From the NCBI RefSeq assembly GCF_000478825.2, contig NZ_CP007542.1:3162001-3226000 (forward strand): DNA of 64,000 nucleotides, written 5' to 3'. Positions 45,493 to 55,658 of this stretch are shown one piece after another (position 1 is the stretch's first letter; the number at the start of each line of letters is the position of its first letter). Made by a program: the position numbers and the translations under genes. This stretch comes from Synechocystis sp. PCC 6714. Lineage in GTDB: Bacteria; Cyanobacteriota; Cyanobacteriia; Cyanobacteriales; Microcystaceae. The notes under the pieces were generated by a model. It saw only the letters and a program-made list of their open reading frames with translations. It was not told the origin of the DNA and did not search any database.

Positions 45493-48222
45493 TTAAACCC
45501 CCTTACGTTCAAGGCGATCGCCTTGACGGCAAACTAATTCGTTCGAGCAGTATCGGCAAGCTTCTCGATCCCGATCCGGTGCAACGGGGTAAGTTCCTGT
45601 CTGAAAGTACTGCTTGAACCCTTCGAGAATTTCCCTGAGTTCTGTCTCAGAAATAACTTGTCTTGGAGAAATATCTTTGGCTTTACTGAGGGAGTAATAC
45701 ATGATTTTATCAACCCGCTCTCCCGGATATAAAGATACTCCCCCTACGATCTTGTAAAGAGGTAACTGTAAATCAATTTTTGCCTTACCATTTTGATCTT
45801 TGATCCCTTTGGGGATTGTGCCGCCAGATTTATAATCAATGAAGACTAAACTCTCCTCACGACGATCAATCCGATCAATATAGCCTCGAACTTTTAAATC
45901 CTCGATTTTACCTTTAAACTCCCGCTCTAGTGCCAATATTTCCACTGATTCAGGCAAAAAATCTGGCTGCAACATAACCCGTTTAAGGGTGGCGCTCAAT
46001 TCCTGACGTTGATACTCCCAAGCGCGAAATTGAGTTACATCAATATTTTTCTCGTCAGCAATATATTTTTCTGCCTGCTGAAACCATTCCATAAGCCTGT
46101 CATTATCAACGAGGTTAATGGTCGTATCTTGTTGATAAGCACCCAGGGCAATTTCTAGTACTTTATGATAAAGCGACCCTTTCAAAGCCGGATCAAGCTC
46201 TGAGTCTGCCTCCTCAATTTCCCCTAGTTTGAGCAATTTATTGGCAAACCATTTAAAGGGACATTGCCCCAATTGAGTTAATTGGGAAGCACTAAACCAA
46301 TGAGTTTCATAATCAAAAGGTATTCCCACCACGCCGTCATATTCATTCGGTGGCCCACTGCTTTCTCGCTGTTGTTCAACCTGCCAAGCGTGAATGGCTT
46401 TGATTAAAACGTCATCTGTCCCAAGCAGATCTCCGTGAGATCGCCGGAGGTAAACCTGCCGAGCAATTTCGGGACTCGGGATAATCGGTAAAGAGGTTGG
46501 CTCAGGGATAAGACCTAAGCGTTGAAAATAGGAAGACGGTTCAGATTGTTCGTAGGAACCATGACGGGGAAAGGTTTTGGCGTAGGAAAAAACGAAAGAT
46601 TTTTTAGGGGTTTGGAGCAGGCTATAAAAGTCAAACGTTTCTTTTTGGGCAGATTCCAAGGCGCTGGTTAAATGAATGCCCTGACTTTCTAACTGCTGAC
46701 GTTCATAAAAATCTAGAACTGCATCATTGACAATTGGTTTAGGTAAATTACCTTCCCGGCCATCAATGACAAAAACATAGTCATACTGTGCCCCGACAAT
46801 CGAACGGAGATTATGGAGCTCAATGCCTTCCCGTCCTGGCCCCGCAACGGTCTGCAACAAATTCAAATGGGTGAGCATTTCTTCCCGGAATTGGCTCCAG
46901 GTGATCGCCGCTGTTCCCAGTTCAGGCAACTCCTGTAACCCCTCACTCCAGTTTTTATAAGCCAGACTTTCTTTGGCCCAACGCCTTGCCTGTTGTCGAA
47001 CCTGAAACAGGTCGAAGATCGATTGAAAATAGGTTAACCAGTCATGGCGGAGGGCTTCCGTCGGTAACTGTATTGGGGCAATGTCAATATTTTGCTCAGC
47101 CAAAATAACCGATCGCCAACTATCAAAATTATTAGGTCGAGATTGCTGGAATTGCGCCCAAAGATTTTTCCCTAGTCCACGACTGAGAGGATGCTGAAAA
47201 AAGCGAGCGGTTAGCTCAAAGGACCAATGCTGATCCAAAACTTCTAACAATAATTTAACCCAAGCCCCCACTCGGGTTTCCGCAATAGGAATCGTGTAGG
47301 GCAACCGCAACGCAATGCCGTATTCCCAAGCGATGTCCATCAGGCGATCGCCCCATTCCGTATCATTGGCCGCCACAATCACCATATCTCGACTCAATAC
47401 CCCTTGATGAAGAAGCTGTTTGACTTGCGCCAAAACTCCCCGTGCTTCTGCGTTTTGATTAGCGTAAACCTGAGCCATCACCTGGGGTTTCTGTTCTGGT
47501 TCGGGGGTAATGCCAGATGCGCCTAAAAAGGACCTAGAAAGCCATCTAGACGGTGGGGCGACGGTTGTTTTGTTGTTGTTTAAATACCTTTCTGTCCAGC
47601 CATTACGTTTAAAGCGCTGTCTTAACGTGTTCTGGGGAGCAAAAAGCGGTGATTCCCCAGCTAACAAATAAAAAATACTATTTTCGTCGGCGATCGCCTC
47701 AATAAAAGCTACCTCATCAGGACAGGGATTAAAGTACCCATAGATCATCAAAGACTTTTGCTGGCTCTGTTGTTCAATTGCTTGCCAAAATAGTTCACCT
47801 TGATCAATCCAACCACCACTGCGTAAAAATTTCTGATAGGCTTGGGCAACCGCAAATACCTCCTGCGCTCGTTTAGAGCTGTTTGACCCTAAGCACAAAT
47901 CAGGTTGACTCCGAAAAATAACTTGAACCGTTGGTTGCCATGTTCGTGCCATCCCCTCCGGATCTTGGAGTTCTAGAGTCTGTCGTAGCGCTTCCTTCAG
48001 ATAATCGTGAACGACCAAGGGCGGCGCAATTTTAATTTGTCTAATGTTGAGAATATCTTGGGCCAACTGCTGTAGGGAAAACGCTGTAACCCCTAGTGTC
48101 TGGGCGGCGTTACGGTTAGGGGTAATCATTTGCCAGCCGCCATCATCGCTCAAATCTTGACTTAATTCCCAGGCAGCATCAAGAAGGGGTTCAATGCGAG
48201 AACTGACATAAAGGGTCGGCAT
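45493..48222 (-). CDS. AddB-like nuclease subunit (PD-(D/E)xK, 4Fe-4S)
   Basis: A 909-residue partner of the AddA-like gene. The N-terminal two thirds resemble an inactivated helicase fold without a Walker A motif (MPTLYVSSRIEPLLD, GYFNPCPDEVAFIEAI, YVFVIDGREGNLPKP). The C-terminus is a RecB-type nuclease: QCPFKWFANKLLKLG with the first cluster Cys, GSLYHKVLEIAL, VRGYIDRIDRREESLVFIDY followed by KSGG, and ACRYCSNELVC for the remaining cluster Cys. The pair would process double-strand breaks and degrade foreign linear DNA. It is the first gene of the two, starting near the right border of island 2. Whether the pair is AddAB proper or a related two-subunit nuclease would need a phylogeny. Confidence 0.82.
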   Translation of the reverse strand: MPTLYVSSRIEPLLDAAWELSQDLSDDGGWQMITPNRNAAQTLGVTAFSLQQLAQDILNIRQIKIAPPLVVHDYLKEALRQTLELQDPEGMARTWQPTVQVIFRSQPDLCLGSNSSKRAQEVFAVAQAYQKFLRSGGWIDQGELFWQAIEQQSQQKSLMIYGYFNPCPDEVAFIEAIADENSIFYLLAGESPLFAPQNTLRQRFKRNGWTERYLNNNKTTVAPPSRWLSRSFLGASGITPEPEQKPQVMAQVYANQNAEARGVLAQVKQLLHQGVLSRDMVIVAANDTEWGDRLMDIAWEYGIALRLPYTIPIAETRVGAWVKLLLEVLDQHWSFELTARFFQHPLSRGLGKNLWAQFQQSRPNNFDSWRSVILAEQNIDIAPIQLPTEALRHDWLTYFQSIFDLFQVRQQARRWAKESLAYKNWSEGLQELPELGTAAITWSQFREEMLTHLNLLQTVAGPGREGIELHNLRSIVGAQYDYVFVIDGREGNLPKPIVNDAVLDFYERQQLESQGIHLTSALESAQKETFDFYSLLQTPKKSFVFSYAKTFPRHGSYEQSEPSSYFQRLGLIPEPTSLPIIPSPEIARQVYLRRSHGDLLGTDDVLIKAIHAWQVEQQRESSGPPNEYDGVVGIPFDYETHWFSASQLTQLGQCPFKWFANKLLKLGEIEEADSELDPALKGSLYHKVLEIALGAYQQDTTINLVDNDRLMEWFQQAEKYIADEKNIDVTQFRAWEYQRQELSATLKRVMLQPDFLPESVEILALEREFKGKIEDLKVRGYIDRIDRREESLVFIDYKSGGTIPKGIKDQNGKAKIDLQLPLYKIVGGVSLYPGERVDKIMYYSLSKAKDISPRQVISETELREILEGFKQYFQTGTYPVAPDRDREACRYCSNELVCRQGDRLERKGV

Positions 48223-48372
48223 TGGTTACAAAGACGATCAGGGCAAATTAGTTTGGTAAATATGGCTAATGAAAAATGTAACCCATATTCACATTGCCGA
48301 TGTCTGCATCAACATCGAAAAAAGACCATCTCGACTAGTATTCAGATAGTCGCCGAGAGAATTATCCTAAGT

Positions 48373-48609
48373 TCAGGGCAATGGCCCAATGCGGGACAGA
48401 AGCGATCGCCTTTGACGACAGAGACTGATCAACTCATCTATGCCCAAAATGCCGATAATGAGGGCGGCAAACAGGGAGCCCATTCTAGTGGCCGGTGTGG
48501 ATAACAGCAGAATGGCGATCGGCAGGGTCAGAAAAAATAAACCAAAAAAAGCTCTGACCACCAACTCCTGTTTCGATCTGGTAAGTTGCCCACCGATACT
48601 TTTCTTCAT
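48373..48609 (-). CDS. Small two-helix membrane protein behind leuS
   Basis: A 78-residue protein with two hydrophobic helices (VVRAFFGLFFLTLPIAILLL and GSLFAALIIGILGIDELISL), a basic N-terminus (MKKSIGGQLTRSKQE) and a basic tail (CRQRRSLLSRIGPLP). It starts 27 bp after leuS on the same strand, so it is probably co-transcribed. No named family is recognised. Its 3' two thirds are present a second time at 38011-38155, which makes this gene the right border of island 2. Confidence 0.7.
   Translation of the reverse strand: MKKSIGGQLTRSKQELVVRAFFGLFFLTLPIAILLLSTPATRMGSLFAALIIGILGIDELISLCRQRRSLLSRIGPLP
48376..48520. repeat. Direct repeat copy B (right border of island 2, within the small membrane-protein gene)
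   Basis: This is the source copy of the 145-bp repeat seen at 38011-38155, same orientation, about four mismatches by eye (for example CTATGCCC here versus CTACGCCC there). It covers codons from about 30 to the end of the 78-residue gene. The sequences beyond both ends of the two copies differ, so the repeat is sharply bounded. Confidence 0.92.
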
Positions 48610-48636
48610 TGGTTTGATCCCTTAGAAAAATCAAGT

Positions 48637-51216
48637 CTAAGCAATGACAAAATTGACCAGCTTACCCGGCACCACAATGACCTTTTTAATAGTTTTTCCT
48701 TCCAGATAACGTTGGGCTAAATCAGAATTACGGGCCAACTCTTCCAACTGAGCCTTATCAGCCCCCGCAGGAACAGTTATTGTTCCCCTGGTTTTACCTA
48801 AGACTTGGATCACCAAAGTAATTTCATCCAGCACCAGAGCGGTGGAATCCACCTGCAACCAGGGCCTTTGGTGGATCGAACCCTGATGGCCCAACTGATG
48901 CCACAATTCCTCTGTTAAATGGGGGGCAAAGGGGGCAAGGAGTAACAACAGGGTTTCAATGCCTTCTTGGTAAACGGGGGAGGTAATCAAATCCGTCGCC
49001 GCAATCAGAGCATTACTGAGTTTCATCATTTCCGAAATGGCAGTGTTGAACTGGTAATCATCGTTCAAATCTTCCGCTACCTCTTTGATGGCCGTATGGA
49101 TAGCCCGCCGTAAATCCTTCTCCGGCTTAGTTAAGGGATCATTGGTGCTCAGAGTTGAGGGGCGATCGCCAATGTAGTCGGTCACTAACCGCCAAACCCG
49201 ATTGAGAAAGCGGAATTGTCCTTCCACATCTGCATCATCCCATTCCAAATCCTTTTCTGGGGGAGCCTTAAAGAGAATGAACATCCGGGCTGTATCCGCC
49301 CCATATTTGCCCAACACTTCCTGGGGATCAACCCCGTTAAATTTCGATTTGGACATTTTTTCGTGAAAAATAATCACTGGTTCATTGCTTTCTTTTTCCC
49401 GACATTCACCGTTTTTATAAACCACTTGATCAGAAGTGAGATATTTACCTGTCTGACGAGTTTTATAGGTAATGCCTTGCACCATGCCCTGGGTCAAAAG
49501 TCTTTGGAACGGCTCCCGAACGGAAATCAATTCCCTGTCCGCCAAAACTTTGGTGAAAAAACGGGAATAAAGCAAATGCAAAATGGCGTGTTCAATGCCT
49601 CCCACATACTGGTCCACCGGTAACCATTGGGCAATTTTTTCCCCATCAAAAGGTAACTCCGTATTTTGGGCATCAGCATAACGGAGGAAATACCAGGAAG
49701 AATCGATGAACGTATCCATGGTGTCGGTTTCCCGTTTGGCCGGCTTGCCACAACTGGGACAGGGTACATTAATCCAATCCTCCAGTTTCGCCAAGGGGGA
49801 AGGGCCACGGCCGGAAAATTCCACATTATCGGGTAAAGTCACCGGCAGATGCTCTTTTGGGACTGGCACTGCTCCACAATCTGCACAATGGATGATGGGA
49901 ATGGGACAGCCCCAATAGCGTTGACGGGAAATTAACCAATCCCGCAGACGATATTGCACCCTTGCTTGGCCATAACCATTGCTTTCGGCGTATTCAATGA
50001 TCGCTTGCTTGGCCTTGGGGGAAGCCATGCCGGTGAACTGGGCCGAATTAACCATCACCCCCGCCTCGGTATAGGCTGCCGTCAAATTCATATCACTGTT
50101 GTCGGCATCTTCGGGAATAATCACCACTTGGATGGGCAAATTGTTATCTTGGGCAAATTTGAAATCCCGTTGGTCGTGAGCTGGTACCCCCATCACTGCG
50201 CCGGTGCCGTACTCGTATAAAACATAATCAGCAATGAGAATGGGAATTTCTTGGCCATTAAAGGGATTGATGGCAATGCCACCGGTTTTAACGCCACGCT
50301 TGGGTTTATCTTCCGCTGTCCGTTCAATTTCACTTTCTTTGGCCACCATGGCCACAAAATCGTCCACTGTGGCCTGTTGCTCCACTGTGGTAACTACCTT
50401 GGTCAAAGGATGTTCCGGGGCTAAAACAACATAGGTTACCCCATAAACCGTATCGGGGCGAGTGGTGAAAACGGCAATTTTTTCTTGACTATTTTTAATA
50501 GGAAATTCCAAATAGGCCCCCACGGATTTACCAATCCAATGGGATTGCATTAGTTTGACCCGTTCCGGCCAGCCCGTTAATTGCTCCAAATCATTCAGTA
50601 AAGCTTCTGCATAGTCGGTAATTTTCAAAAACCATTGCCGCAATAATTTCCGTTCCACCATGGCCCCTGATCGCCAGGAGCGGCCTTCACTATCCACTTG
50701 CTCATTGGCCAAGACCGTTTGATCAATGGGGTCCCAATTAACCGTCGCTTCCTTTTGGTAGGCCAAACCAGCTTGGAAAAATTCCAAAAATAACCATTGG
50801 GTCCAACGATAATATTCCGGGGAGCAGGTGGCCACTTCCCTTTGCCAATCAATGGAAAGTCCCAACTGTTGTAACTGACTCCGCATCTGGGCAATATTTT
50901 TTTCCGTCCATTCCCTGGGCGGAATCCCCCGTTCGATCGCCGCATTTTCCGCCGGCAAACCAAACGCATCCCAACCCATGGGGTGGAGCACCTGGTAACC
51001 CTGCATCCGTTTTAAACGGGCAATGACATCGGTAATGGTGTAGTTCCGCACATGGCCCATGTGGAGATTCCCAGACGGATAGGGAAACATGGACAGGGCA
51101 TAGAATTTGGGTAAATCAGAGGCGATCGGTGTTTTGTCCAACCCCCATTCAGCCCAGCGTTGTTGCCATTTTTGCTCGATTTCACCAGCGTTATATGGGG
51201 ATGCCACGACGACCAA
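48637..51216 (-). CDS. leuS: Leucyl-tRNA synthetase
   Basis: Class I synthetase charging tRNA-Leu. HIGH-type motif [17 protein letters not shown] near residue 44. CP1 editing domain with [20 protein letters not shown] and [16 protein letters not shown]. Zinc-type Cys residues ([16 protein letters not shown]). [27 protein letters not shown] catalytic loop. A C-terminal anticodon and leucine-specific region ends [18 protein letters not shown]. The full length of 859 residues is normal. The frame begins with TTG at 51216; GTG at 51207 lies 12 bases after AGGAG and is an alternative start. A 78-residue membrane-protein gene follows it. Confidence 0.97.
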   Translation of the reverse strand: MVVVASPYNAGEIEQKWQQRWAEWGLDKTPIASDLPKFYALSMFPYPSGNLHMGHVRNYTITDVIARLKRMQGYQVLHPMGWDAFGLPAENAAIERGIPPREWTEKNIAQMRSQLQQLGLSIDWQREVATCSPEYYRWTQWLFLEFFQAGLAYQKEATVNWDPIDQTVLANEQVDSEGRSWRSGAMVERKLLRQWFLKITDYAEALLNDLEQLTGWPERVKLMQSHWIGKSVGAYLEFPIKNSQEKIAVFTTRPDTVYGVTYVVLAPEHPLTKVVTTVEQQATVDDFVAMVAKESEIERTAEDKPKRGVKTGGIAINPFNGQEIPILIADYVLYEYGTGAVMGVPAHDQRDFKFAQDNNLPIQVVIIPEDADNSDMNLTAAYTEAGVMVNSAQFTGMASPKAKQAIIEYAESNGYGQARVQYRLRDWLISRQRYWGCPIPIIHCADCGAVPVPKEHLPVTLPDNVEFSGRGPSPLAKLEDWINVPCPSCGKPAKRETDTMDTFIDSSWYFLRYADAQNTELPFDGEKIAQWLPVDQYVGGIEHAILHLLYSRFFTKVLADRELISVREPFQRLLTQGMVQGITYKTRQTGKYLTSDQVVYKNGECREKESNEPVIIFHEKMSKSKFNGVDPQEVLGKYGADTARMFILFKAPPEKDLEWDDADVEGQFRFLNRVWRLVTDYIGDRPSTLSTNDPLTKPEKDLRRAIHTAIKEVAEDLNDDYQFNTAISEMMKLSNALIAATDLITSPVYQEGIETLLLLLAPFAPHLTEELWHQLGHQGSIHQRPWLQVDSTALVLDEITLVIQVLGKTRGTITVPAGADKAQLEELARNSDLAQRYLEGKTIKKVIVVPGKLVNFVIA

Positions 51217-51331
51217 GATCTCCTAAGCCCAGTTGATTACAGGCTTGTTAGTATACCATTCTGTCCTAGGCCCGGGGTTGTCTGTTAACCGTCCTAGACC
51301 GGTGACCGTGTAAAGATTAGAATTTGCGATT

Positions 51332-52540
51332 ATGGAAACTATTCAATTCGACGTACGCCAAACAATTATTGTCGCAATTTTGGTGCTTTACATTGGCAAA
51401 TATCTCACCAAAAAAGTCAAGTTTTTGCAGAGTTTTAATATTCCCGACGCTGTTTCCGGTGGAGTACTGGCCTCCCTGTTTTTTGGTCTTATTTATGGTA
51501 CTTTCCGCACGGAAGTAACCTTTAATTTCCCTATCCGGGATGCTTTTTTAATTATTTTCTTTACCTGCATTGGTCTATCTTCCAAATTAAAAACCTTACT
51601 CCAAGGCGGAAAACCCCTATTGATCCTTTTAGCAACGGCGGTGAGTTTTTTAGTAATTCAAAATTTCGTCGGAGTGGGCATGGCTTCCCTGTTGGGGCAG
51701 GCGTTACCAGTGGGTTTACTCTCCGGCTCCATCTCCCTCAGTGGTGGCCATGGCACGGCGATCGCCTGGTCCCCGGTTTTTTATGACAACCACGGCATTA
51801 GCAATGCTTCGGAAATTGCCATAGCCTGTGCCACTTTCGGCCTAGTTTTTGGGGGTATTGTGGGGGGGCCCATCGCGAAATTTTTAATTATCCGCAACAA
51901 GTTGGAACCGGATTGTAACACCAAGGATTTGACCATTGGTATCCGGCGGGATCAGGACAACGTGCAAATTGATTACAACACTATGCTCCACGCCATTTTA
52001 GTCATTGGTCTGACCATTGGCTTGGGATTTGAACTCAATCAGGCGATCGCCAGCTTGGGGTTAATGCTCCCGGCTTTTGTTTCCTGTTTACTGGCGGGGA
52101 TTATGCTCACCAACACCATTCCCCTCGTGTTTAAAAAATTTCCCTGGCCAGCGGAAACCCCTTCCCTCGCCCTGATTTCCGACGTCAGTTTGGGTCTATT
52201 TCTAGCCATTTCCCTGATGAGTTTGCAACTCTGGACTCTAGCTGACATTGGCGGCATCATTGCAGTAATTCTTTTGGCCCAATTCATTGCCAGCGTTATT
52301 TACACCGTCATCATTGTTTTCCCGATTATGGGCAAAAACTACAACGCCGCCGTAATTTCCGCTGGTTATTCCGGCCTTACTCTGGGGGCCACCCCCACGG
52401 CGATCGCCAATATGACCGCAGTGACGGAAAAATTCGGTGCCGCGCCCCAAGCCTTCATCATCGTTCCTTTAGTGGGAGCCTTCTTCATCGACATTGCCAA
52501 CGCCTTTGTGATTCAGCAATTCCTCAACCTACTGAGCTGA
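51332..52540 (+). CDS. gltS: Sodium/glutamate symporter
   Basis: A 402-residue inner-membrane carrier of the ESS (GltS) family importing glutamate with sodium. It has about ten hydrophobic segments in two inverted halves. The hallmark re-entrant loops are SGSISLSGGHGTAIAW (first half) and ISAGYSGLTLGATPTAIAN (second half), both present. The family start METIQFDVRQTIIVAILVLY is used. It is divergent from leuS with 115 bp between the starts. It matches slr1145 of PCC 6803 from memory, in the same neighbourhood of leuS and the histidine-kinase gene. Confidence 0.95.
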   Translation: METIQFDVRQTIIVAILVLYIGKYLTKKVKFLQSFNIPDAVSGGVLASLFFGLIYGTFRTEVTFNFPIRDAFLIIFFTCIGLSSKLKTLLQGGKPLLILLATAVSFLVIQNFVGVGMASLLGQALPVGLLSGSISLSGGHGTAIAWSPVFYDNHGISNASEIAIACATFGLVFGGIVGGPIAKFLIIRNKLEPDCNTKDLTIGIRRDQDNVQIDYNTMLHAILVIGLTIGLGFELNQAIASLGLMLPAFVSCLLAGIMLTNTIPLVFKKFPWPAETPSLALISDVSLGLFLAISLMSLQLWTLADIGGIIAVILLAQFIASVIYTVIIVFPIMGKNYNAAVISAGYSGLTLGATPTAIANMTAVTEKFGAAPQAFIIVPLVGAFFIDIANAFVIQQFLNLLS

Positions 52541-52779
52541 AAGGCCGGATTATCAGCACTTCTTTCCAGCAAGAACCACCCTAGCCCGAAAGCCAGAGCG
52601 GATTCAACTACGAAAACATGGCAGGATTCTATTTGTGTGGAACTTTCGAGACAAGTGACACAATCCTTACTAGCCCAGGGAAAATCCACACCAGCGCTAA
52701 GCTCTGGAGCCCCAAAGCCATAGAGGAAAACGAAACAAACTGTTTTGTCCTTTCCTAGCCTTGTCTGGAAACCCTCTGA

Positions 52780-53103
52780 TCAGCGGCTAGCGGCCCCCAC
52801 AGGGGTTTTAGTGCTGGGGGTGGGGAGTTGATAATCCCGTAGACTGGGAAACAGAAAATGATTCTCTTCCACGTACTGGGCTCCAAACAGTCCCTTTTCG
52901 GCCCAGAAATATCGATCAGTAGTGTGCTCATTTCGTTTTACAATGAGCAAGGCCGGGGGTTGAATTTCGTTAGCTTGGATGTAGCGACGAGCGGCCGTAA
53001 CGGGCTTGTCTTCACCGCTTTCGATATTAAACTGAGGAACAAGCTCTAAAATTTTGCGACCTTCTTGACGACGACGACTCTTCCGTTTGCGTTTGCGTGC
53101 CAA
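52780..53103 (-). CDS. DUF3155 family protein
   Basis: A 107-residue cyanobacterial protein of unknown function. A strongly basic N-terminus (ARKRKRKSRRRQEGRK) precedes a small conserved core (AARRYIQANEIQPPALLIVK and TTDRYFWAEKGLFGAQYVEE). The basic arm would suit nucleic-acid or ribosome contact (inference). The start is TTG at 53103, supported by a perfect Shine-Dalgarno AGGAGGT (53117-53111) seven bases upstream; no ATG lies nearby in frame. Divergent from the histidine-kinase gene. The 240 bp after gltS, before its stop, hold nothing I recognise. Confidence 0.85.
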   Translation of the reverse strand: MARKRKRKSRRRQEGRKILELVPQFNIESGEDKPVTAARRYIQANEIQPPALLIVKRNEHTTDRYFWAEKGLFGAQYVEENHFLFPSLRDYQLPTPSTKTPVGAASR

Positions 53104-53344
53104 CCCAGTTACCTCCTATTTCAGCGATATGCTGTAATGATAGTTACAAAAGCCGTGCCGATTATATCCGGTCTAATTCTAAATATCAAGCCCCTCCAGA
53201 CCTTATGGTAGTAGGGGGATCGCTGATTCCAAGCACCATTTCACTAGGGTTTCACCCACCAAACTATCCCTTAGGGGCACAAATAGGCCCACTCAAATCT
53301 TAATATTTCTTAACATTCCCAAGCACCCCCACACCACAAGCTCC

Positions 53345-54661
53345 ATGGTTGGTTCCATCTCATCTATGTATTCTCCCAGTGCTGGGTTGATTGCCCTTTG
53401 TCAGTCACAGGTTCGGCTTTTGCAACAGGGGCTGCGGGTGGACTGGTGTGGCGTTTATCTAACGGAGGGGGAAACGGAGCAAGGATTGGTCCCGTTGGTG
53501 GTGTCCCAGAAAACGGCGACAACACAACCGGAAAGTTATGGGTTCATCAGTCTACCACAGGGGGAAACATATTCCTCCACAGACAAGGTTTCTCTGCCGG
53601 TGGTTCCCGTGGGGGAGGGACAGTTGAGTCGCCGTACTAGTTTGGAACCTCCTCCCTTTGATGCGGACAAACGGTTGGTTTTACCCCTAGTTTATGGCGA
53701 AGAAATGGTGGGCCTATTGGTGATTCACCGTAGTCAAGGTCAATGGCATGGGGAAGAAATGATCCAGTTGGAGGCGATCGCCAAATCCCTAGCGGTGGCT
53801 TGTTTGTTGGACCAGCAGAGGGATTGGTACCGCCAGGCCTGGGAAGAACAAAATCAGCAGTATCAGTGGGAGCGGCAAAATTGGGCGGATTTATTACATC
53901 AGTTACGGAACCCCCTCACAGCGCTGAAAACTTTTAGCAAGCTACTGCTCAAACGCTGGCAAGGAGATGAGAAAAGTCAACAGGTGGTGGAGGGCATTGT
54001 GCGCCAGGGGGAACATCTCCAGGAACTATTACAGGGCTTTGAGGCAAGCCAAAATCAGAGTCCCGATTATCTGCCTCTGTTATCGAGTTCTCCGTCGGCC
54101 ACAGTTCAGGCGTTGCCCCCAGCCGGTAACGTTGAACCTTTGCCTCTACACAATTTTTCTTTAATTGAAGTGCTACCCCCTATTTTGTTGGCCCACGAGG
54201 CGATCGCCGCTGAGAAAGAGCTAGAGTTTCGTACTTTTTTGCCGGAGACTCTACCTTCCGTGCTGGCCCATCCGGGAGCATTGCGGGAGGTGGTAAATAA
54301 CCTTTTGGAAAATGCCATAAAATATACTCCTAGTGGGGGCTTTATCACTGTTTCTTTAACAACAGAAATAAACAAAAATCACCATCTTTCCTGCCAACAT
54401 TGGCTTAAATTGGCGATCGCCGACACGGGTTATGGCATTCCCCCGGAGGATCAAGACAAAATTTTTGAGCGCAATTACCGGGGAGCCCAGGCCCAGGGCC
54501 CCATTGACGGTACAGGTTTAGGTTTGGCGATCGTGGCGGATTTGGTGGCTCAGATGGGGGGAAAAATTACTGTCACTAGCCCTAACGGCTCATCTCTCGA
54601 TCCGGATCGACCCGGCTCAACTTTTACCCTTTGGCTAAAGTCCGTTGAGGAGTCAGATTGA
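53345..54661 (+). CDS. GAF-domain sensor histidine kinase
   Basis: A 438-residue cytosolic kinase without membrane segments. A GAF-like sensor (about residues 15-160, LVLPLVYGEEMVGLLVIHRS) is followed by a coiled linker rich in Trp and Gln. The dimerisation/phosphoacceptor helix is LLHQLRNPLTALKTFSKLL, with the conserved His near residue 182. The ATPase domain has N-box REVVNNLLENAIKY, G1 IADTGYGIPPEDQDKIFERN and G2 GTGLGLAIVADLV. The phosphoacceptor has H-Q-L-R-N-P-L-T rather than the common H-E-L-R/K. No response regulator is adjacent, so it is an orphan kinase. It corresponds to slr1147 of PCC 6803 from memory. Confidence 0.9.
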   Translation: MVGSISSMYSPSAGLIALCQSQVRLLQQGLRVDWCGVYLTEGETEQGLVPLVVSQKTATTQPESYGFISLPQGETYSSTDKVSLPVVPVGEGQLSRRTSLEPPPFDADKRLVLPLVYGEEMVGLLVIHRSQGQWHGEEMIQLEAIAKSLAVACLLDQQRDWYRQAWEEQNQQYQWERQNWADLLHQLRNPLTALKTFSKLLLKRWQGDEKSQQVVEGIVRQGEHLQELLQGFEASQNQSPDYLPLLSSSPSATVQALPPAGNVEPLPLHNFSLIEVLPPILLAHEAIAAEKELEFRTFLPETLPSVLAHPGALREVVNNLLENAIKYTPSGGFITVSLTTEINKNHHLSCQHWLKLAIADTGYGIPPEDQDKIFERNYRGAQAQGPIDGTGLGLAIVADLVAQMGGKITVTSPNGSSLDPDRPGSTFTLWLKSVEESD

Positions 54662-54689
54662 AACCCAATTTAGCGTTTTTTGTCTCAGA

Positions 54690-55145
54690 CTAGCCCCAGT
54701 CCTGACTGGTGTCACAAAGAAAATTTTCTTGTAAAACACTTGCTAATGGGTAAGGACAGACTTCAGGAAAAACACGAATTGGCAAGTTGGTCTCCCGTAA
54801 GGCTAGATCCACTCCTGCTTCAAATCCATCTTCCAATGCTTCGGGTAAACGGGATTTTAAGCTAGGGTTCTGGCGCAGATGGCGACGAATGGCCCGACGT
54901 TCCTCTCGAATGGTCAGAAGACAATTACGGGAGCGCTGTTCTGGCTGTAATTCTCACTTCAACAAATGACCAAGCAAAACAGCTAAACGACTGACCAACT
55001 CCCGATATTGTTGTCTTCCCAAGGCCTCTATCTCCTCTTTGAGATGTTGCCAATCCAGCAATGATGGCTGTTGATTGTTCAAAGCCTTGGCTTGGCTCTG
55101 GGTCCAGGCATAAAAGTCCTGCTCATACAAACCAGAATGTTCCAT
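54690..55145 (-). pseudogene. DUF29 gene with an in-frame TGA
   Basis: The frame begins at 55145 (MEHSGLYEQDFYAWTQSQA) and shows the DUF29 pattern: LLDWQHLKEEIEALGRQQYR, then LAVLLGHLLK. TGA follows where the family has Trp, then ELQPEQRSRNCLLTIREERR, LRQNPSLKSRLPEALEDGFE and the Pro-rich end to TAG at 54690. The 456 bases are a multiple of three (151 residues with one stop at position 64), so a single TGG-to-TGA change explains it. DUF29 genes are abundant and often decayed in cyanobacteria; the function is unknown. Confidence 0.85.
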
Positions 55146-55258
55146 AATACATGATAACTCTGCGTTTTTCGGTTTAATACTTTGTCAATCTTGCCTGTTC
55201 TCTCCAGTCAGCCTAGCTCCACTTTCACTCCGTAGTTACCATCTGAAAAGTACCTCCA

Positions 55259-55648
55259 TCAATTCTCCCAGGTTAGAATAATATTCTCTGATTCACAGAT
55301 GGACTGGGCATGGCGTAGAGAAGTTTTAGTAATGGCTCCAAATAAATGAATTCTAGGCTGATGGTTAGGGTAAAACACGGCATAGCTTTTCACTTGACCG
55401 ATCGCCGCTTTCCAGTTTTTGGCAATTTTTACCTCAATCAACTCAGTTTTTGTCAGAATGTCAATGCGGCCTACAGGGGTGTTTACTTCAGTTTTTCCCT
55501 GCAATTTTTCAGCAAGATAATCTCGATACTCAGATTCTGTATAAAGATGCCGGCTTGTGATTGGTTTTTCTGGTCTTGGGTGGCCAGACAAGTCTCTGAT
55601 CGCTTGCCTAACAATTTTTTGCAGTGGGTTTAGTTTGCTTCTGGCCAT
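55259..55648 (-). CDS. Small PD-(D/E)xK-like protein of unknown role
   Basis: A 129-residue protein starting at the ATG at 55648 (MARSKLNPLQKIVRQAIRDL). VGRIDILTKTELIEVKIAKN holds an Asp followed 10 residues later by E-V-K, and then GQVKSYAVFYP with Gln, the layout of a minimal PD-(D/E)xK nuclease fold. IHLFGAITKTSLRHAQSICE closes it. The frame can be extended 25 residues upstream into the neighbouring glycine-rich gene, but that start is less likely. It lies 10 bp after that gene on the same strand. It may be a phage or plasmid relic or a host nuclease; I cannot name it. Confidence 0.55.
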   Translation of the reverse strand: MARSKLNPLQKIVRQAIRDLSGHPRPEKPITSRHLYTESEYRDYLAEKLQGKTEVNTPVGRIDILTKTELIEVKIAKNWKAAIGQVKSYAVFYPNHQPRIHLFGAITKTSLRHAQSICESENIILTWEN

Positions 55649-55658
55649 GGTTGAAAGT

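Noticed and set aside
52541-52779. A possible structured RNA between gltS and the DUF3155 gene
   Set aside because: Some short inverted pairs exist, but no conserved RNA motif or promoter-terminator arrangement could be recognised.
55346-55633. Open frames antisense to valS, aspS, ctaD, the small nuclease-like gene and others
   Set aside because: They lie fully inside convincing genes on the other strand, lack ribosome sites and show no family motifs; GC-rich codon use produces such frames.
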